Assembly (NCBI GenBank): GCA_035235625.1
Contig: CP141140.1
Coordinates: 53,439,351 to 53,503,350 of the forward strand
DNA: 64,000 nt
Source of the DNA: Saururus chinensis
Lineage: Eukaryota > Streptophyta > Magnoliopsida > Piperales > Saururaceae
Direction of reading: 5' to 3'
Below are positions 1 through 10,500 of this stretch, in pieces. Made by a program: the position numbers and the translations under genes. Under the pieces are notes generated by a model. It was not told where the DNA came from. It saw only the letters and a program-made list of their open reading frames with translations, and searched no databases. How positions within the stretch are numbered: position 1 is the first letter of the stretch; each line of letters opens with the position of its first letter.

Positions 1-821
1 AACAGTCCAGAACGGAGAGTCAGAAGTTTTTACGGAAGGTAGAAGTGAATAGTGAAGAAGAAAAAATGAGGTATATATAGTGGATGGGGCGGAACTGACG
101 CGCGACGCGTGTCAGACACGCGTCGCGCAGCGGATAGCAGACCCGCGCGAAACCGACGCGCGGAACCGCGCGTGTCGCGCGGTGTCCGCGCGGTGTCCGC
201 GCGGTTTCGCGCGGTGCCGCGCTGCGCGACACGCGGCTCTGCGTGTCGCGCGGACGCGCGGACCGCGTGGTCCGCATGCGTGGCCCGCGCTGCGGGTCAC
301 GCAGATCTGCGCTCCGCGCGGATCACCGTGCGGTGCGGACCCGCGGGCCCGCCGCGGGCCCGACGCGCCCCGCGAACCGCGCGGCGCCACGTCGCGCGGT
401 CAAACCGCGCGACGTCGCGCGTCGTGCGGTCAGCGCGCGGCTGACGCAATGCATGCGTCAGCCCATATTAAAATATTAATATATATTTTTTTCTTTTTTC
501 CAAAACTTTAAATTGCTTTAACTTTTTACCTATATATCGGAATTGTACGTTCTTAGTACCGATGGATTCGTATCGACGAGCCCTTCGAAACAAGACCACT
601 CAAGGATAGGTTTTACCGTCGTTTTATCGTGGGCCCGCTTATGATGCGCGCTTCCACGATCGCTACATACGGTCACTATCTCCGAATCAAGTGTTTCAAA
701 AATCTTTAAGTTCGGTTTTTAAAGTTCTACAACATTTATTTAGGTCCCGAAAGCAAAATAACGTTCTAATAATATATAAAAATTCTAATAGTAAAATTTA
801 CCTCAGATCTGGGTTGTCACA
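1..821 (-). repeat. 3' LTR of the chromovirus (cut by the window edge)
   Basis: Direct repeat of 7442-8218, ending at TGTCACA. About half of the 1.74-kb LTR is visible. Bases 1-130 and 450-821 are almost identical to the other LTR. The CpG-rich stretch at about 95-450 differs by several substitutions and by an extra tandem block of GTCCGCGCG-type units. Open frames seen here on both strands are products of base composition, not genes. Confidence 0.92.
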
Positions 822-835
822 TTCTTCCCTCCTTA
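822..835 (-). other. Polypurine tract of the chromovirus
   Basis: On the minus strand AAGGAGGGAAGAAT directly precedes the LTR start TGTGACA. This is the usual priming site for plus-strand synthesis in LTR elements and fixes the inner edge of the 3' LTR. Confidence 0.8.
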
Positions 836-864
836 TAAGAATTTTGTCCTCGAAATTAAACTTG

Positions 865-3800
865 CTATTCATCAAAGAGCTCAGGATATTTCTTTACCAC
901 TTCGCTTTCCAATTCCCACGTGGCTTCTTCTGACGAATGGTGCTGCCATAACACTTTGACTAATGGAATCCTTTTTGTCCTCAAGATTTGTTCTTTTCGA
1001 TCCAATATTCTGATAGGCTTCTCTTCAAATGTCAAATCAGGTTCCAAGGTAATCATTGTTTGATCTAAAATGTGAGAAGGGTCTTGTATATACTTGCGAA
1101 GCATGGATACATGAAATACATTATGGACCTTGTCCAACTGAGGGGGTAATGCCAATCTATAAGCTACTGGTCCTATTTTGTCAAGAATTTCAAATGGTCC
1201 TACAAATCGAGGACTTAGCTTTCCTCTCATCCCAAATCTCATAACTCCTCTAGTTGGTGATACCTTCAGCAGCACAAGCTCGCCTTTGCGGAATTCGAGG
1301 TCTTTTCTTCTTTGATCAGCATAGCTCTTTTGACGACTTTGTGCGGTCTCTAATCGACTTCGTATAAGCTTCACTTTACTCACACATTGTTGCAAGAGTT
1401 CTGATTTTACTAATTTTCCTTCCCCAACTTCACTCCAACAAGTTGGGGATCGACAGGGTCGTCCATAAAGAGCTTCATATGGTGCCATACCAATACTGGA
1501 ATGATAACTATTATTATAAGAAAATTCAATTAGTGGCAAGTGTTCATCCCAGCTTACCTTTCCAATCTATGGCACATGCCCGCAACATGTCTTCTAGTGT
1601 CCGAATAGTTCGTTCGGACCGACCATCGGTTGTGGATGGAATGCTGTACTTAATCTCGAGACTTGTTCCCAATTCTTCTTGAAGCCTCATCCAAAAATGT
1701 GAAGTGAACCGGCTGTCTCGATCTGAAATGATCGACAAGGGTACACCATGCCGACTCACAATTTCTTTTATATACATTTTGGCCAAGACATTCAATGTCT
1801 GAGATTTCTTTAAAGGAAGAAAATGGGCACTCTTAGTAAGTCTATCCACTATAACCCAAATGGATTCATGGCCGGCCGATGTCTTGGGTAAGCCTGAAAC
1901 AAAATCCATAGAAATGTGCTCCCATTTCCATTCTGGAATTTCAATAGGATGAAGAGTACCTGATGGTTTTTGACATTCTGCTTTAACTTGCTGACAAGTT
2001 AAGCATTTAGAGACAAATTCTCCAATGTCCCTTTTCATCCCTTTCCACCAAAAACTTCTTTTGAGATCCTGGTACATTTTTGTTCCTCCTGGGTGGATGG
2101 TATATTGAGACCTATGAGCTTCATGCAGCAATTCTTGTTTTAATTCTGGTACTGCAGGGACTACTAGTCGTGCTTTAAATCTTATACCATCTTTAGAGTG
2201 TCTATTAAAATCAGGCTTGCCTAAGAAGGTTTGTACTTCTACATCCTCTTTTTGCGCCTCCAAAATGCGCTCAACCAATTCAGATTTTATTTCCAGATTA
2301 GCTACAATTACCTTCTTGGTTTCTAGTTGTAATTGAGGTTGTATGTCTATTACCTCTTCCATCAATTTCCATTCTTTTATCAACAGTTGAGCTACCATCC
2401 CCGAAGTCTTTCTACTCAAGGCATCGGCCACTACATTAGCTTTTCCTGGGTGATATTGAATAGAGAAGTCATAATCATTCAAGTATTCAATCCACCGTCT
2501 TTGCCTTAAATTTAAATCCCTTTGAGAGAAAATGTATTTCAGACTCTGATGATCTGTAAAAACTTCAAACTTCTCCCCATACAAGTAATGTCTCCAGAGT
2601 TTTAAGGCAAAAACTACTGCTGCCAATTCAAGATCATGAATGGGGTAATTACCTTCATGCTTCTTTAATTGTCTTGAAGCATAGGCTATTACCTTCTCAT
2701 GTTGCATCAAGACACATCCAAGACCCATTCTTGAGGCATCACTATAAATTACAAATCCTCCATTACCAGTTGGTAGGGATAAAACTGGGGTGGTGGTTAA
2801 TCTATGTTTTAACTCCTGAAATGCTTTCTCACAATCTTCATTCCATAAAAATCTCACTCCTTTTCTGGTTAACTTTGTTAAAGGTAAAGCTATTTTTGAG
2901 AAGTCTTGGATAAATCTTCGATAATATCCAGCAAATCCTAAGAAACTTCTAATTTCTGTAACGGTTTTGGGTCTTTCCCACTTCACGACTGCTTCAATCT
3001 TGATTGGGTCTACTGATATTCCATTATTAGAAATGACATGACCCAAGAACTCAACTTTGTCTAACCAAAACTCACACTTACTTAACTTGGCATATAGCTG
3101 ATGGTCTCTTAGAGTTTGAAGAACTATTTGCAAATGTGTTTGATGTTCTTCAGGAGTGGAAGAATAGACTAATATGTCATCGACAAAAACAATCACAAAT
3201 TTATCCAAATAAGGTCGGAAAACTCGATTCATAAGATCCATGAATACTGCAGGAGCATTCGTCAATCCGAATGGCATCACTAAGAATTCATAGTGTCCAT
3301 AACGGGTACGAAATGCTGTTTTTGGAATATCTTCATCCCGTATTCTCAACTGGTGATATCCAGATCTTAAATCTATTTTTGAGAATACTTTTGCTTCTTG
3401 TAGTTGGTCAAACAGATCATCTATTCTGGGTAAAGGATACTTATTCTTAATAGTTACCGAGTTAAGCATTCTATAATCTATGCACAGTCTCAAAGATCCA
3501 TCCTTTTTCCTGACAAAAAGGACTGGAGCTCCCCAAGGTGAGACACTCGGTCTAATGAATCCTTTATTTAGCAATTCCTGCAATTGATTCTTTAATTCTT
3601 TTAACTCTGCAGGTGCCATTCTATAGGGTGCCTTAGAGATAGGTTATGTATCTGGTATTAACTCAATATTAAAGTCTATCTCTCTCTTTGGTGGTACCCC
3701 TGAAAGATCTTCAGGAAATATATCTGGAAAGTTCCTTATAACTTCAATATCCCCTATTTTGGGAGATGATGATTCTTCCAAGATTACACTTGCAAGGTAC

Positions 3801-4213
3801 GCTTGACATCCTTTAGATATCAAGTGTTGTGCTTTTACCGCAGAAATAATGCATACTTTTGAAGGTTCTCTATTTCCATGAAAGGTAAATTCCTCTCCTT
3901 GCATATTGAATATCACCTTCTTTTTCTTACAGTCCACCAACGCTTCATTATCAGCTAACCAATCCATTCCTAAGATGACATCGTAATCGTTCATACTTAA
4001 GAGTATCAAGTTAGCCTTCCAGATTTGGTTGTCAAAGGTTATGGACACATCTTGCACAAAGTTTTGAGCTATAAAAGTTTTTCCTACAGGAGTTGACACT
4101 TCTAGGATATAACCTAAATCCATAATTGGATGATCCGTACTTAAAGCAAAATCACATGATATGAAAGAATGCGTCGATCCTGGATCTATTAAAACTTTAG
4201 CAACTTTATCCAA
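865..4213 (-). pseudogene. Chromovirus pol region: protease, RT, RNase H, integrase, chromodomain-like tail
   Basis: Fossil polyprotein region. In minus-strand order: an aspartic protease region near 4.2-3.65 kb (motif IDPGSTHSFIS); reverse transcriptase with the [25 protein letters not shown] and FVDDILVYS signatures; Ty3-type RNase H ([27 protein letters not shown]); integrase with an HHCC-like N-terminus, a DDE core ([30 protein letters not shown]), the GPF/Y region (FVGPFEILDKIGPVAYRL) and a chromodomain-like end (EATWELES). The region is mostly readable but interrupted, so it is called broken. Its host-independent role would have been protein maturation, cDNA synthesis and insertion. Confidence 0.9.
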
Positions 4214-4215
4214 AA

Positions 4216-5316
4216 TTAGAAGTGTACCTTGTATAACTCCTGCTGAGGTTTGGGCTTCTTCTCAAAGAATGGCGAACACTCGCCCTTGAGCCTTTGGTTT
4301 TTGCTCCGGTTTGATCTCTTCTTTGATCTTCTTTTTAGGCATTCCTTGATCTCGATGCCCAGATCTCCACATGCGAAGCATCGCCTTTCAAAGAAGATAA
4401 CAGATCCTCGATGGATGAAATCGGTTACATTTGGAGCATTTTTTCTAATTTTTTTCTCTTTTTGATTCTGGGGCGGTGGTCCAAAGGTTCTTGGAAATTT
4501 TTGATTATTATACTGCTTAGGGGCTGTGAATTTTCTCTTCTGGTCCTCCATCCGGCTTCCTTGTCCACGATCCTTTTTCTCTGCTACGAATTCCTGATAT
4601 TCCTGTTCCAGTAGTGAAGCTAATTCCACAGCTTTAGCCAACGTAGTAGGTTGAAATCCTACTATTCGACTACGAAGTCCATTATGCAATCCTCTAACAA
4701 ATTTTCTCGCTTTCTTTAGCTCCGTTGAACAGATTTCGGGAGCGAAGCATTGTAACTGAACAAATTTATTTTCATATTGAAAGACTGTCATATTCCCTTG
4801 TTGGAGATCTAAAAATTCTTTCTCCTTCTTTTCCTGAACGTGAGGCGGAAAATATTTGTTGTATAATACCTCTCTGAATTCTTCCCATTTGATATTTCCT
4901 CTATTTGGAAAGAAATTCCGTTCAGCTGATGGCCACCAAAAAGCCGCTTCTCCGGTCATAGCGAAAGTGGCTATATCCACTTTCCTATCCTCTGGGACTT
5001 TCAAAGCTTTAAAAATTCGTTCGACTTCAAATGTCCATTTTTCAGCAGCTTCTGGTCCATCTACTCCAGAAAATTCTGGAGCGATCTTCTTAAAGCGCTC
5101 GAGTAAATTATCCTTCTCACTATGACTAGCCGGTTCCCTAGAGTTACTTAAGTGATTAGGGCTAGGTTGCAATCCTTGAGTCTGTAAATGTTGAGTCATT
5201 CTTTGGATCATTAGGTCAAAGAAATTGTCCATGTGGTTTTCCTGCATCGTATCTTGAGCAGCATTTTCGGCTTGAGCAGAAGTATCAGACAGTTGTACTT
5301 CTTTGTCAGAAGACAT
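4216..5316 (-). CDS. Chromovirus gag (capsid/nucleocapsid) open frame
   Basis: A 366-codon open frame of retroelement origin. The middle matches the retrotransposon gag (capsid) fold seen in plant gypsy elements (PEAAEKWTFEVERIFKAL, then FLDLQQGNMTVFQYENKF). The C-terminal third is very basic and contains a cysteine-rich knuckle region (CFACGDLG). It lies directly upstream of the protease region, as expected for gag-pol. It is not a host gene. Confidence 0.85.
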   Translation of the reverse strand: MSSDKEVQLSDTSAQAENAAQDTMQENHMDNFFDLMIQRMTQHLQTQGLQPSPNHLSNSREPASHSEKDNLLERFKKIAPEFSGVDGPEAAEKWTFEVERIFKALKVPEDRKVDIATFAMTGEAAFWWPSAERNFFPNRGNIKWEEFREVLYNKYFPPHVQEKKEKEFLDLQQGNMTVFQYENKFVQLQCFAPEICSTELKKARKFVRGLHNGLRSRIVGFQPTTLAKAVELASLLEQEYQEFVAEKKDRGQGSRMEDQKRKFTAPKQYNNQKFPRTFGPPPQNQKEKKIRKNAPNVTDFIHRGSVIFFERRCFACGDLGIEIKECLKRRSKKRSNRSKNQRLKGECSPFFEKKPKPQQELYKVHF

Positions 5317-5537
5317 GTCGGACAGATTGTAATAACCTTAAATTCATAATAAATTTTTTGTAAACTAGAAGTTTATATATAACCATTTTTGTATTTACAT
5401 CGTACAAAAGAAGTGTATATAATACACTTAGAAAGCCAAAAGATTACAGTCAAGCAACAAAAGTGTTTTAACCACACGTTAAAAATAAACCAAAAACCAA
5501 AAAGGGGGTTAAAACACAGCCACACATATTCAGATGT

Positions 5538-6371
5538 TTAAGGAAAAAATTTCTTATAAGGGCACTGGAAGAAGAAGTGTCCGTTCTTCTCGCAGATAGG
5601 GCATAGTTCGGGCAATGGGTCGGTGTACCATGGGCATTGACAGAAGTAGTGCCCCCTCTGCTCGCATAGTACACAAATTTCTGGTAACTGGTCTGTGTAC
5701 CATACGATTCCCTTTCCCCTATCTCCCCAACGTGCACCTTCCGCTTCCATCATCTCTTCCGCTTCTGGAGGCAAGAGGTTCAGATCGACATCTATCATAG
5801 GGTTATGTACCCCCTCTCCCCTAATGATATTTTCTCTCACTGCTTCCCCCTCTGGGACCACCCTCATCTCTTCTTGGTCAGCATTTTCTATTATCTCGCC
5901 CTCCTCTGGAATATTAATCAGCATATTATTCCAGAAATATTCATCATCCAATGGATCAGCCTCCAATGGTTCCTCTTCTGCTGGTTCTGGGTCCTCTTCC
6001 ATAACGTCCCCCTCCACCGGATCTTCTTCCTCAGGGTCCTCCTCCTCAAAGTTCTCTAGGTCCTCTTCCTCAGGGTTCTCCTCCTCTAGGTCCTCTTCCT
6101 CGGATGTATCTCCCACATCAATGGTTGTGTCAGAAATATTTACTATTTCCTCTACTTCGTTTAACGAAAGAGGTGTGTCTGGAATATTGACTATCTCCTG
6201 GATCTTGTCACTATTTTGGGGAAGGGCGGTGGTGATTTCTGAGGTGTTTGAAGACTCTGTCATACTGCGATTCTTTTTGCTTTTCTTTGGTGGTGGTTTT
6301 CGGGCTGACATATGATATAACGATCCCGAAATCAGTCTCATTTTTGATTTTCCCATTAACTGATTTACCAT
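5538..6371 (-). CDS. Extra ORF of the chromovirus: acidic protein with two tandem zinc knuckles
   Basis: A 277-codon open frame between the primer-binding site and gag, on the element's coding strand. The N-terminal ~40 residues are basic (PPPKKSKKNR), followed by about 120 very acidic residues built from EEEDPEEEDP-like units. The C-terminus has two tandem units of about 23 residues, each WYTD.LPE.C..CE..GH...QCP. Each carries a C-X2-C-X4-H-X4-C nucleic-acid-binding knuckle. Gag has its own knuckle region, so this is a second, separate protein. I do not recognise it as a standard part of plant chromoviruses. It may be an accessory protein or a captured host exon; function unknown. Confidence 0.7.
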   Translation of the reverse strand: MVNQLMGKSKMRLISGSLYHMSARKPPPKKSKKNRSMTESSNTSEITTALPQNSDKIQEIVNIPDTPLSLNEVEEIVNISDTTIDVGDTSEEEDLEEENPEEEDLENFEEEDPEEEDPVEGDVMEEDPEPAEEEPLEADPLDDEYFWNNMLINIPEEGEIIENADQEEMRVVPEGEAVRENIIRGEGVHNPMIDVDLNLLPPEAEEMMEAEGARWGDRGKGIVWYTDQLPEICVLCEQRGHYFCQCPWYTDPLPELCPICEKNGHFFFQCPYKKFFP

Positions 6372-6464
6372 TACAAAACAATATATATATATATATAAGA
6401 AAGCATCAAATATATTTATTATAATAATAAAAAAATAACTGCTCTAGGAACAGTGGAGGCAAGT

Positions 6465-6476
6465 GCTCCGATACCA
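6465..6476 (-). other. Primer-binding site (initiator tRNA-Met)
   Basis: On the minus strand TGGTATCGGAGC lies two bases inside the 5' LTR edge. It matches the 3' end complement of initiator methionine tRNA (TGGTATCAGAGC) at 11 of 12 bases. This fixes the element's orientation and the inner edge of the LTR. Confidence 0.85.
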
Positions 6477-7514
6477 AGTGTGGCGACCGTCAGAAAATAA
6501 TATACGTCATATTTTACGTAATTATTATCTCGCTCGGCACGTGTTACATTGCACGTGGAACCGAACGTGACGGTCCACCTTACGGATTACAGAACAAAAA
6601 TATCGGCATAAAATAAGTTGGTATAGAAAAGTTTGGAGTTGATGCACAGCTAAAATATTACATATAACGTAGCAGAAAAGTAGGACCTTGTCTAGAATAC
6701 ACTGCATGTAGAGCAGTCATATTACAGAATTATAACATACATGTTGAAAATATATTATTACAGAGGAATGTATTTAAAAGAGACTAATCAGATAACCCTT
6801 CGGTGGACCCCTCCGCGTTGATTTTACTACCTGCAGAGTCTGTGGGTGGGTGAGTATTTTTTTTATACTCAGTAGGTGGAATTAAAATCTAATTTGATGC
6901 TAAGCAAAAGATAGTAATTTTATTTTTTTATTTTTTTAAACCAATTCAGAATAATTTTGGAAAACACCGATTCGTCTGATGACGATAAATCCAGAGCCGT
7001 GATACCGAACGGCGTTCCTCCGGTGCTCATGGGGCAACAGGAAGCTCAGAAGGCAGGAGTTTTCCCATGATACTCCATACCTATGCGCGCGCCAGATACC
7101 GATCATTTCCTCGGTAGGTATCCAGAATTATTATAATTCGAGGCTTAACCTCAAATTTATTCGGAAAACGTAAATACCCTGACAAAATTTCAGGGTATGT
7201 AAACATATCATACGTATGACATTTCTTAGAAAATTCAAGCATATGAGCATAACGAAATAAAACTGTATAAAAACTAGAACATATAAGCAGAGCATAGGTT
7301 AGAGTTTAAAATCCCCTACCTTAACGTTGGCGTAGAAAATTCGCGGTCGTAGAGAGCTGATATAGAAAATCCGGTCCCGCCACGGCGTCCGGCACTATCG
7401 CTTTAGTTAAGAACGCCTTTGAAATGGTTTGAATCGGACTTAAAACAGTCCAGAACGGAGAGTCAGAAGTTTTTACGGAAGGTAGAAGTGAATAGTGAAG
7501 AAGAAAAAATGAGG

Positions 7515-7523
7515 TATATATAG
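7515..7523 (-). promoter_or_regulatory. LTR TATA box
   Basis: On the minus strand CTATATATA follows directly after the CpG-rich tract and precedes an AT/CT-rich leader. The same word occurs in the other LTR at 72-80. This is the best candidate for the element's transcription start region. Confidence 0.6.
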
Positions 7524-7534
7524 TGGATGGGGCG

Positions 7535-7865
7535 GAACTGACGCGCGACGCGTGTCAGACACGCGTCGCGCAGCGGACAGCGGACCAGCGCGAAACCGAC
7601 GCGCGGAACCGCGCTTGTCGCGCGGTGCCGCGCTGCGCGACACGTGGCTCCGCGTGTCGCGCGGACCGCGCGGTCCGCATGCGTGGCCCGCGCTGCAGGT
7701 CACGCAGATCCGCGCTCCGCGCGGATCACCGAGCGGCGCGGACCCGCGGGCCCGCCGCGGGCCCGACGCGCCCCGCGAACCGCGCGGTGCCATGTCACGC
7801 GGTCAAACCGCGCGACGTCGCGCGTCGTGCGGTCAGCGCGCGGCTGACGCAATGCATGCGTCAGC
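7535..7865. promoter_or_regulatory. CpG-rich tract of the LTR (U3 promoter region)
   Basis: About 330 bp made almost entirely of CGCG, GCGCG and GACGCG words in an otherwise AT-rich window. The matching tract in the 3' LTR is at about 95-450. It sits immediately upstream of the LTR TATA box in the direction of transcription. Most differences between the two LTRs fall here. Open frames across it are composition artefacts. Confidence 0.75.
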
Positions 7866-8218
7866 CCATATTAAAATATTAATATATATTTTTTTTCCAA
7901 AACTTTAAATTGCTTTAACTTTTTACCTATATATCGGAATTGTACGTTCTTAGTACCGATGGATTCGTATCGACGAGCCCTTCGAAACAAGACCACTCAA
8001 GGATAGGTTTTACCATAGTTTTATCGTGGGCCCGCTTATGATGCGCGCTTCCACGATCGCTACATACGGTCACTATCTCCGAATCAAGTGTTTCAAAAAT
8101 CTTTAAGTTCGGTTTTTAAAGTTCTACAACATTTATTTAGGTCCCGAAAGCAAAATAACGTTCTAATAATATATAAAAATTCTAATAGTAAAATTTACCT
8201 CAGATCTGGGTTGTCACA

Positions 8219-9393
8219 CTTTCAACATGTTGATGGTCGGGAAATAGTTTCCCCAATGGATATACAACTACACAAAAGAGCGGTTTCTAGCATTTTTGGA
8301 GATGGTTATGCACCAAAATTCAATATTCAAGTCCCATATAAATACCTCTGATAAAATGTAACCCTAATCCTATTAATTCTCCAACTTGGGGAGAAAGTGG
8401 CATGTGGACTGTGGGCATGCCATAGTTCAGTGGAAGGGAAGAAGAACTAGATTCGTAGAGACCTTATTGTTGCAGAAAGAGGTCAAATTGCTAACCCCAT
8501 ACTGTGATTTAACATCATGTGTAGGCATAATGATTTAAATTACAATGTTATTATAATTAAATGTATGAAAGCATAATTTTTAGAATGCTATGTTATGACG
8601 ATAACTATGATCATGAGTTTTGTGTTTAAATGAGTGCTTTATTTTATGAGATCATGTTATAGTCTTGATTTTTGTATATTATTGTGAAGTATTATGTATC
8701 ATGGTTAGATGAATTGGAAATGATTATATCAGTTTCTGTTATTGCTTCTCGACCATTGACATGTTCATTGACATGTTAATGATGTCACTGATGTCACAGA
8801 GGAGATGATACTGTTGTGATTGATGAGCATTAACACGTTGGTGTGCCACTGATGACTCTCGGTAGTGAGGTCAATGCATTAGTGAGGCATCGATGAAGAT
8901 GATTGACTTGCCATCCCACTGTTGGTAGGGTTCGATACGTCAATGAGTTACTATTGATCATCGATGACTTAGTCGTTGATGAGTTGCCAGCAATAAGTTG
9001 GTTTTTGTGAAAATGTTGATAATGAATGCTACTTAAGGTTATTATTATAAGATATAATAACATGATATTTAATTCTTGATATACAATTATACGTGATATT
9101 ATTATGTATAGTGCTGTTTGGGGGTATGTGCCCTTATTTGTTTATATGTGTGTGAAAATCCTTGTAACGGCTTTAAAAGTGAGTATTTTTCCACAAACGA
9201 AAAAAAAGTTTGGTATGAAATAGGACTAAGGTCTTTCGGCTCTGTAAGGATGAAAATTATGTAGAATTACTTTCCTAGTCTGATAGATGAGTTCAAATTC
9301 ATGTTTTAAAACTTGGCCCAGCCGGTCGGACTAGGTTCATCCAGACCCGATTGATAAACCGAGCCAGGTCATTTTATTTTCTGGGTTAGTTGA
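8219..9393. other. Intergenic stretch without a recognisable gene
   Basis: No supported coding region. 8740-9010 is a loosely repetitive block of GATG/CATTGATG words; a similar block lies in opposite orientation at 55910-56170, suggesting a shared old repeat. The last ~90 bases (CCAGCCGGTCGG-type words) resemble the bases after 14163, as if one older repeat had been split by the element at 9394-14163. Confidence 0.4.
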
Positions 9394-10119
9394 TCTAACG
9401 CTCGATATTTTTCATTCATTTTCCTTAAAATTCACAAATTTTTTTGTAATATAATTGCCATAAATTGGGAAAAATGACGAATATAAAACCTATGAAAATA
9501 GTTTTATAATTTAAAACATAACACATCGGTTTTCCCATACAAATTTTTACTCATTCGATCAAACATTATACGGGCAAACCAAACATCCTCAGGCGCTACT
9601 CGAAAACAACCGTAAGAATAAATTGCTATGATCATAGACTTTAAATATAAATATCTCCCAGACATCCCTGAGTGCAAGTCCCATAACAGTCCACAACCTA
9701 ATCTAAATGAAAGTCCATAATACATAAACACTTGACTTCTCATCTCACCCAATACAACAGATCGTGGCATAAAGAAGACTCACAATGAGTCAAGGATATA
9801 CCTGAGTCCAAGGGAATTAATCCACCATGGAAACGAGAGTCCATCTCTAGGAGCTCTTCGCACAAACCTGCAAAAACCTCTCGTACTACGGGGCTAAAAA
9901 GTAGGGTAATGAGTATTTTCATACTTAGTAGGAAAATATCCAGTAGGAGAGTTCTAAATAGTGAACTCAGTAAATCCATACATAGATGCATTCATGCAAC
10001 TCAAACATGAAGCAAACATGCATATCATAATCATGCTCATACGCACACAATCATGCATATCATTGTGCCAAAATCATACCATCGAATCAAACTTACACAA
10101 ACACCCTTATTCAGGGTCT

Positions 10120-10500
10120 TACAAACTTACTCGTACCATCGTATGCTTACTCACACAACATACACATACATGTACGACTTTACTCGTACAATCATATGCT
10201 TACTCATATAACTTATACATACTTGTACGACCTAACTCGTACAATCATATGCTTACTCATATAACTTATACATACTTGTACGACCTAACTCGTACAATCA
10301 TATGCTTACCCATATAACTTACACATACTTGTACGACCTTACTCTTACAATCATACTCAAAATCATACACTTATTGTCTTACTCATACTCATACTCTTAC
10401 AGTCATGCTCATACTCATACTCTTATAGTCGTACTCATACACATACTCTTACATTTGTACGCATACTCATACTCTTACAATCGTGCTCATACTATTGACC
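10120..10500. repeat. Tandem repeats of CTCATACTC/CTTACA words
   Basis: First a ~63-bp unit (TACTCGTACAATCATATGCT with ATAACTTATACATA) repeated about four times, then short CATACTCATACTCTTACAGT units. A second tandem, of about 66 bp (GAGCATCAGACGTC...), follows at about 10840-11010. They lie inside the large LTR-like element and produce artefactual open frames. Confidence 0.7.

Larger units (their letters stand above)
1..8218 (-). mobile_element. Ty3/gypsy chromovirus (Tekay/Del-like), nearly complete fossil
   Basis: A long-terminal-repeat retrotransposon lying on the minus strand; its 3' LTR is cut by the window start. In minus-strand order it has a 1.74-kb 5' LTR, a tRNA-Met primer site, an extra acidic zinc-knuckle ORF, gag, and pol (protease, reverse transcriptase, RNase H, integrase) ending in a chromodomain-like tail, then a polypurine tract and the 3' LTR. 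The order with integrase last is Ty3/gypsy, and the tail after integrase marks a chromovirus. Outside a CpG-rich tract the two LTRs differ at only a few positions, so the insertion is young, roughly within the last million years or so. It looks nearly whole, with about three reading-frame interruptions. The Tekay/Del label is from remembered motif style and less certain than the superfamily. Confidence 0.92.
6479..8218 (-). repeat. 5' LTR of the chromovirus (1,740 bp)
   Basis: Runs from TGTGGCGACC to TTGTCACA on the plus strand (TG...CA ends, inverted termini TGTG/CACA). It shares 7442-8218 with 1-821. The next bases outside (CTTTC) should be one copy of the target duplication; the partner lies outside the window. 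It contains a TATA box and a CpG-rich upstream tract, listed separately. Confidence 0.9.

Noticed and set aside
20-511. Overlapping Arg/Ala-rich open frames on both strands in the GC-rich tract, repeated at 7473-7908
   Set aside because: They appear in most frames of a CpG-rich LTR tract and have no start context or domain; they are composition artefacts.
5695-6315. 206-codon Ser-rich frame on the plus strand
   Set aside because: It is the antisense of the acidic middle of the element's extra ORF (GAG/GAA codons read as serine and phenylalanine).
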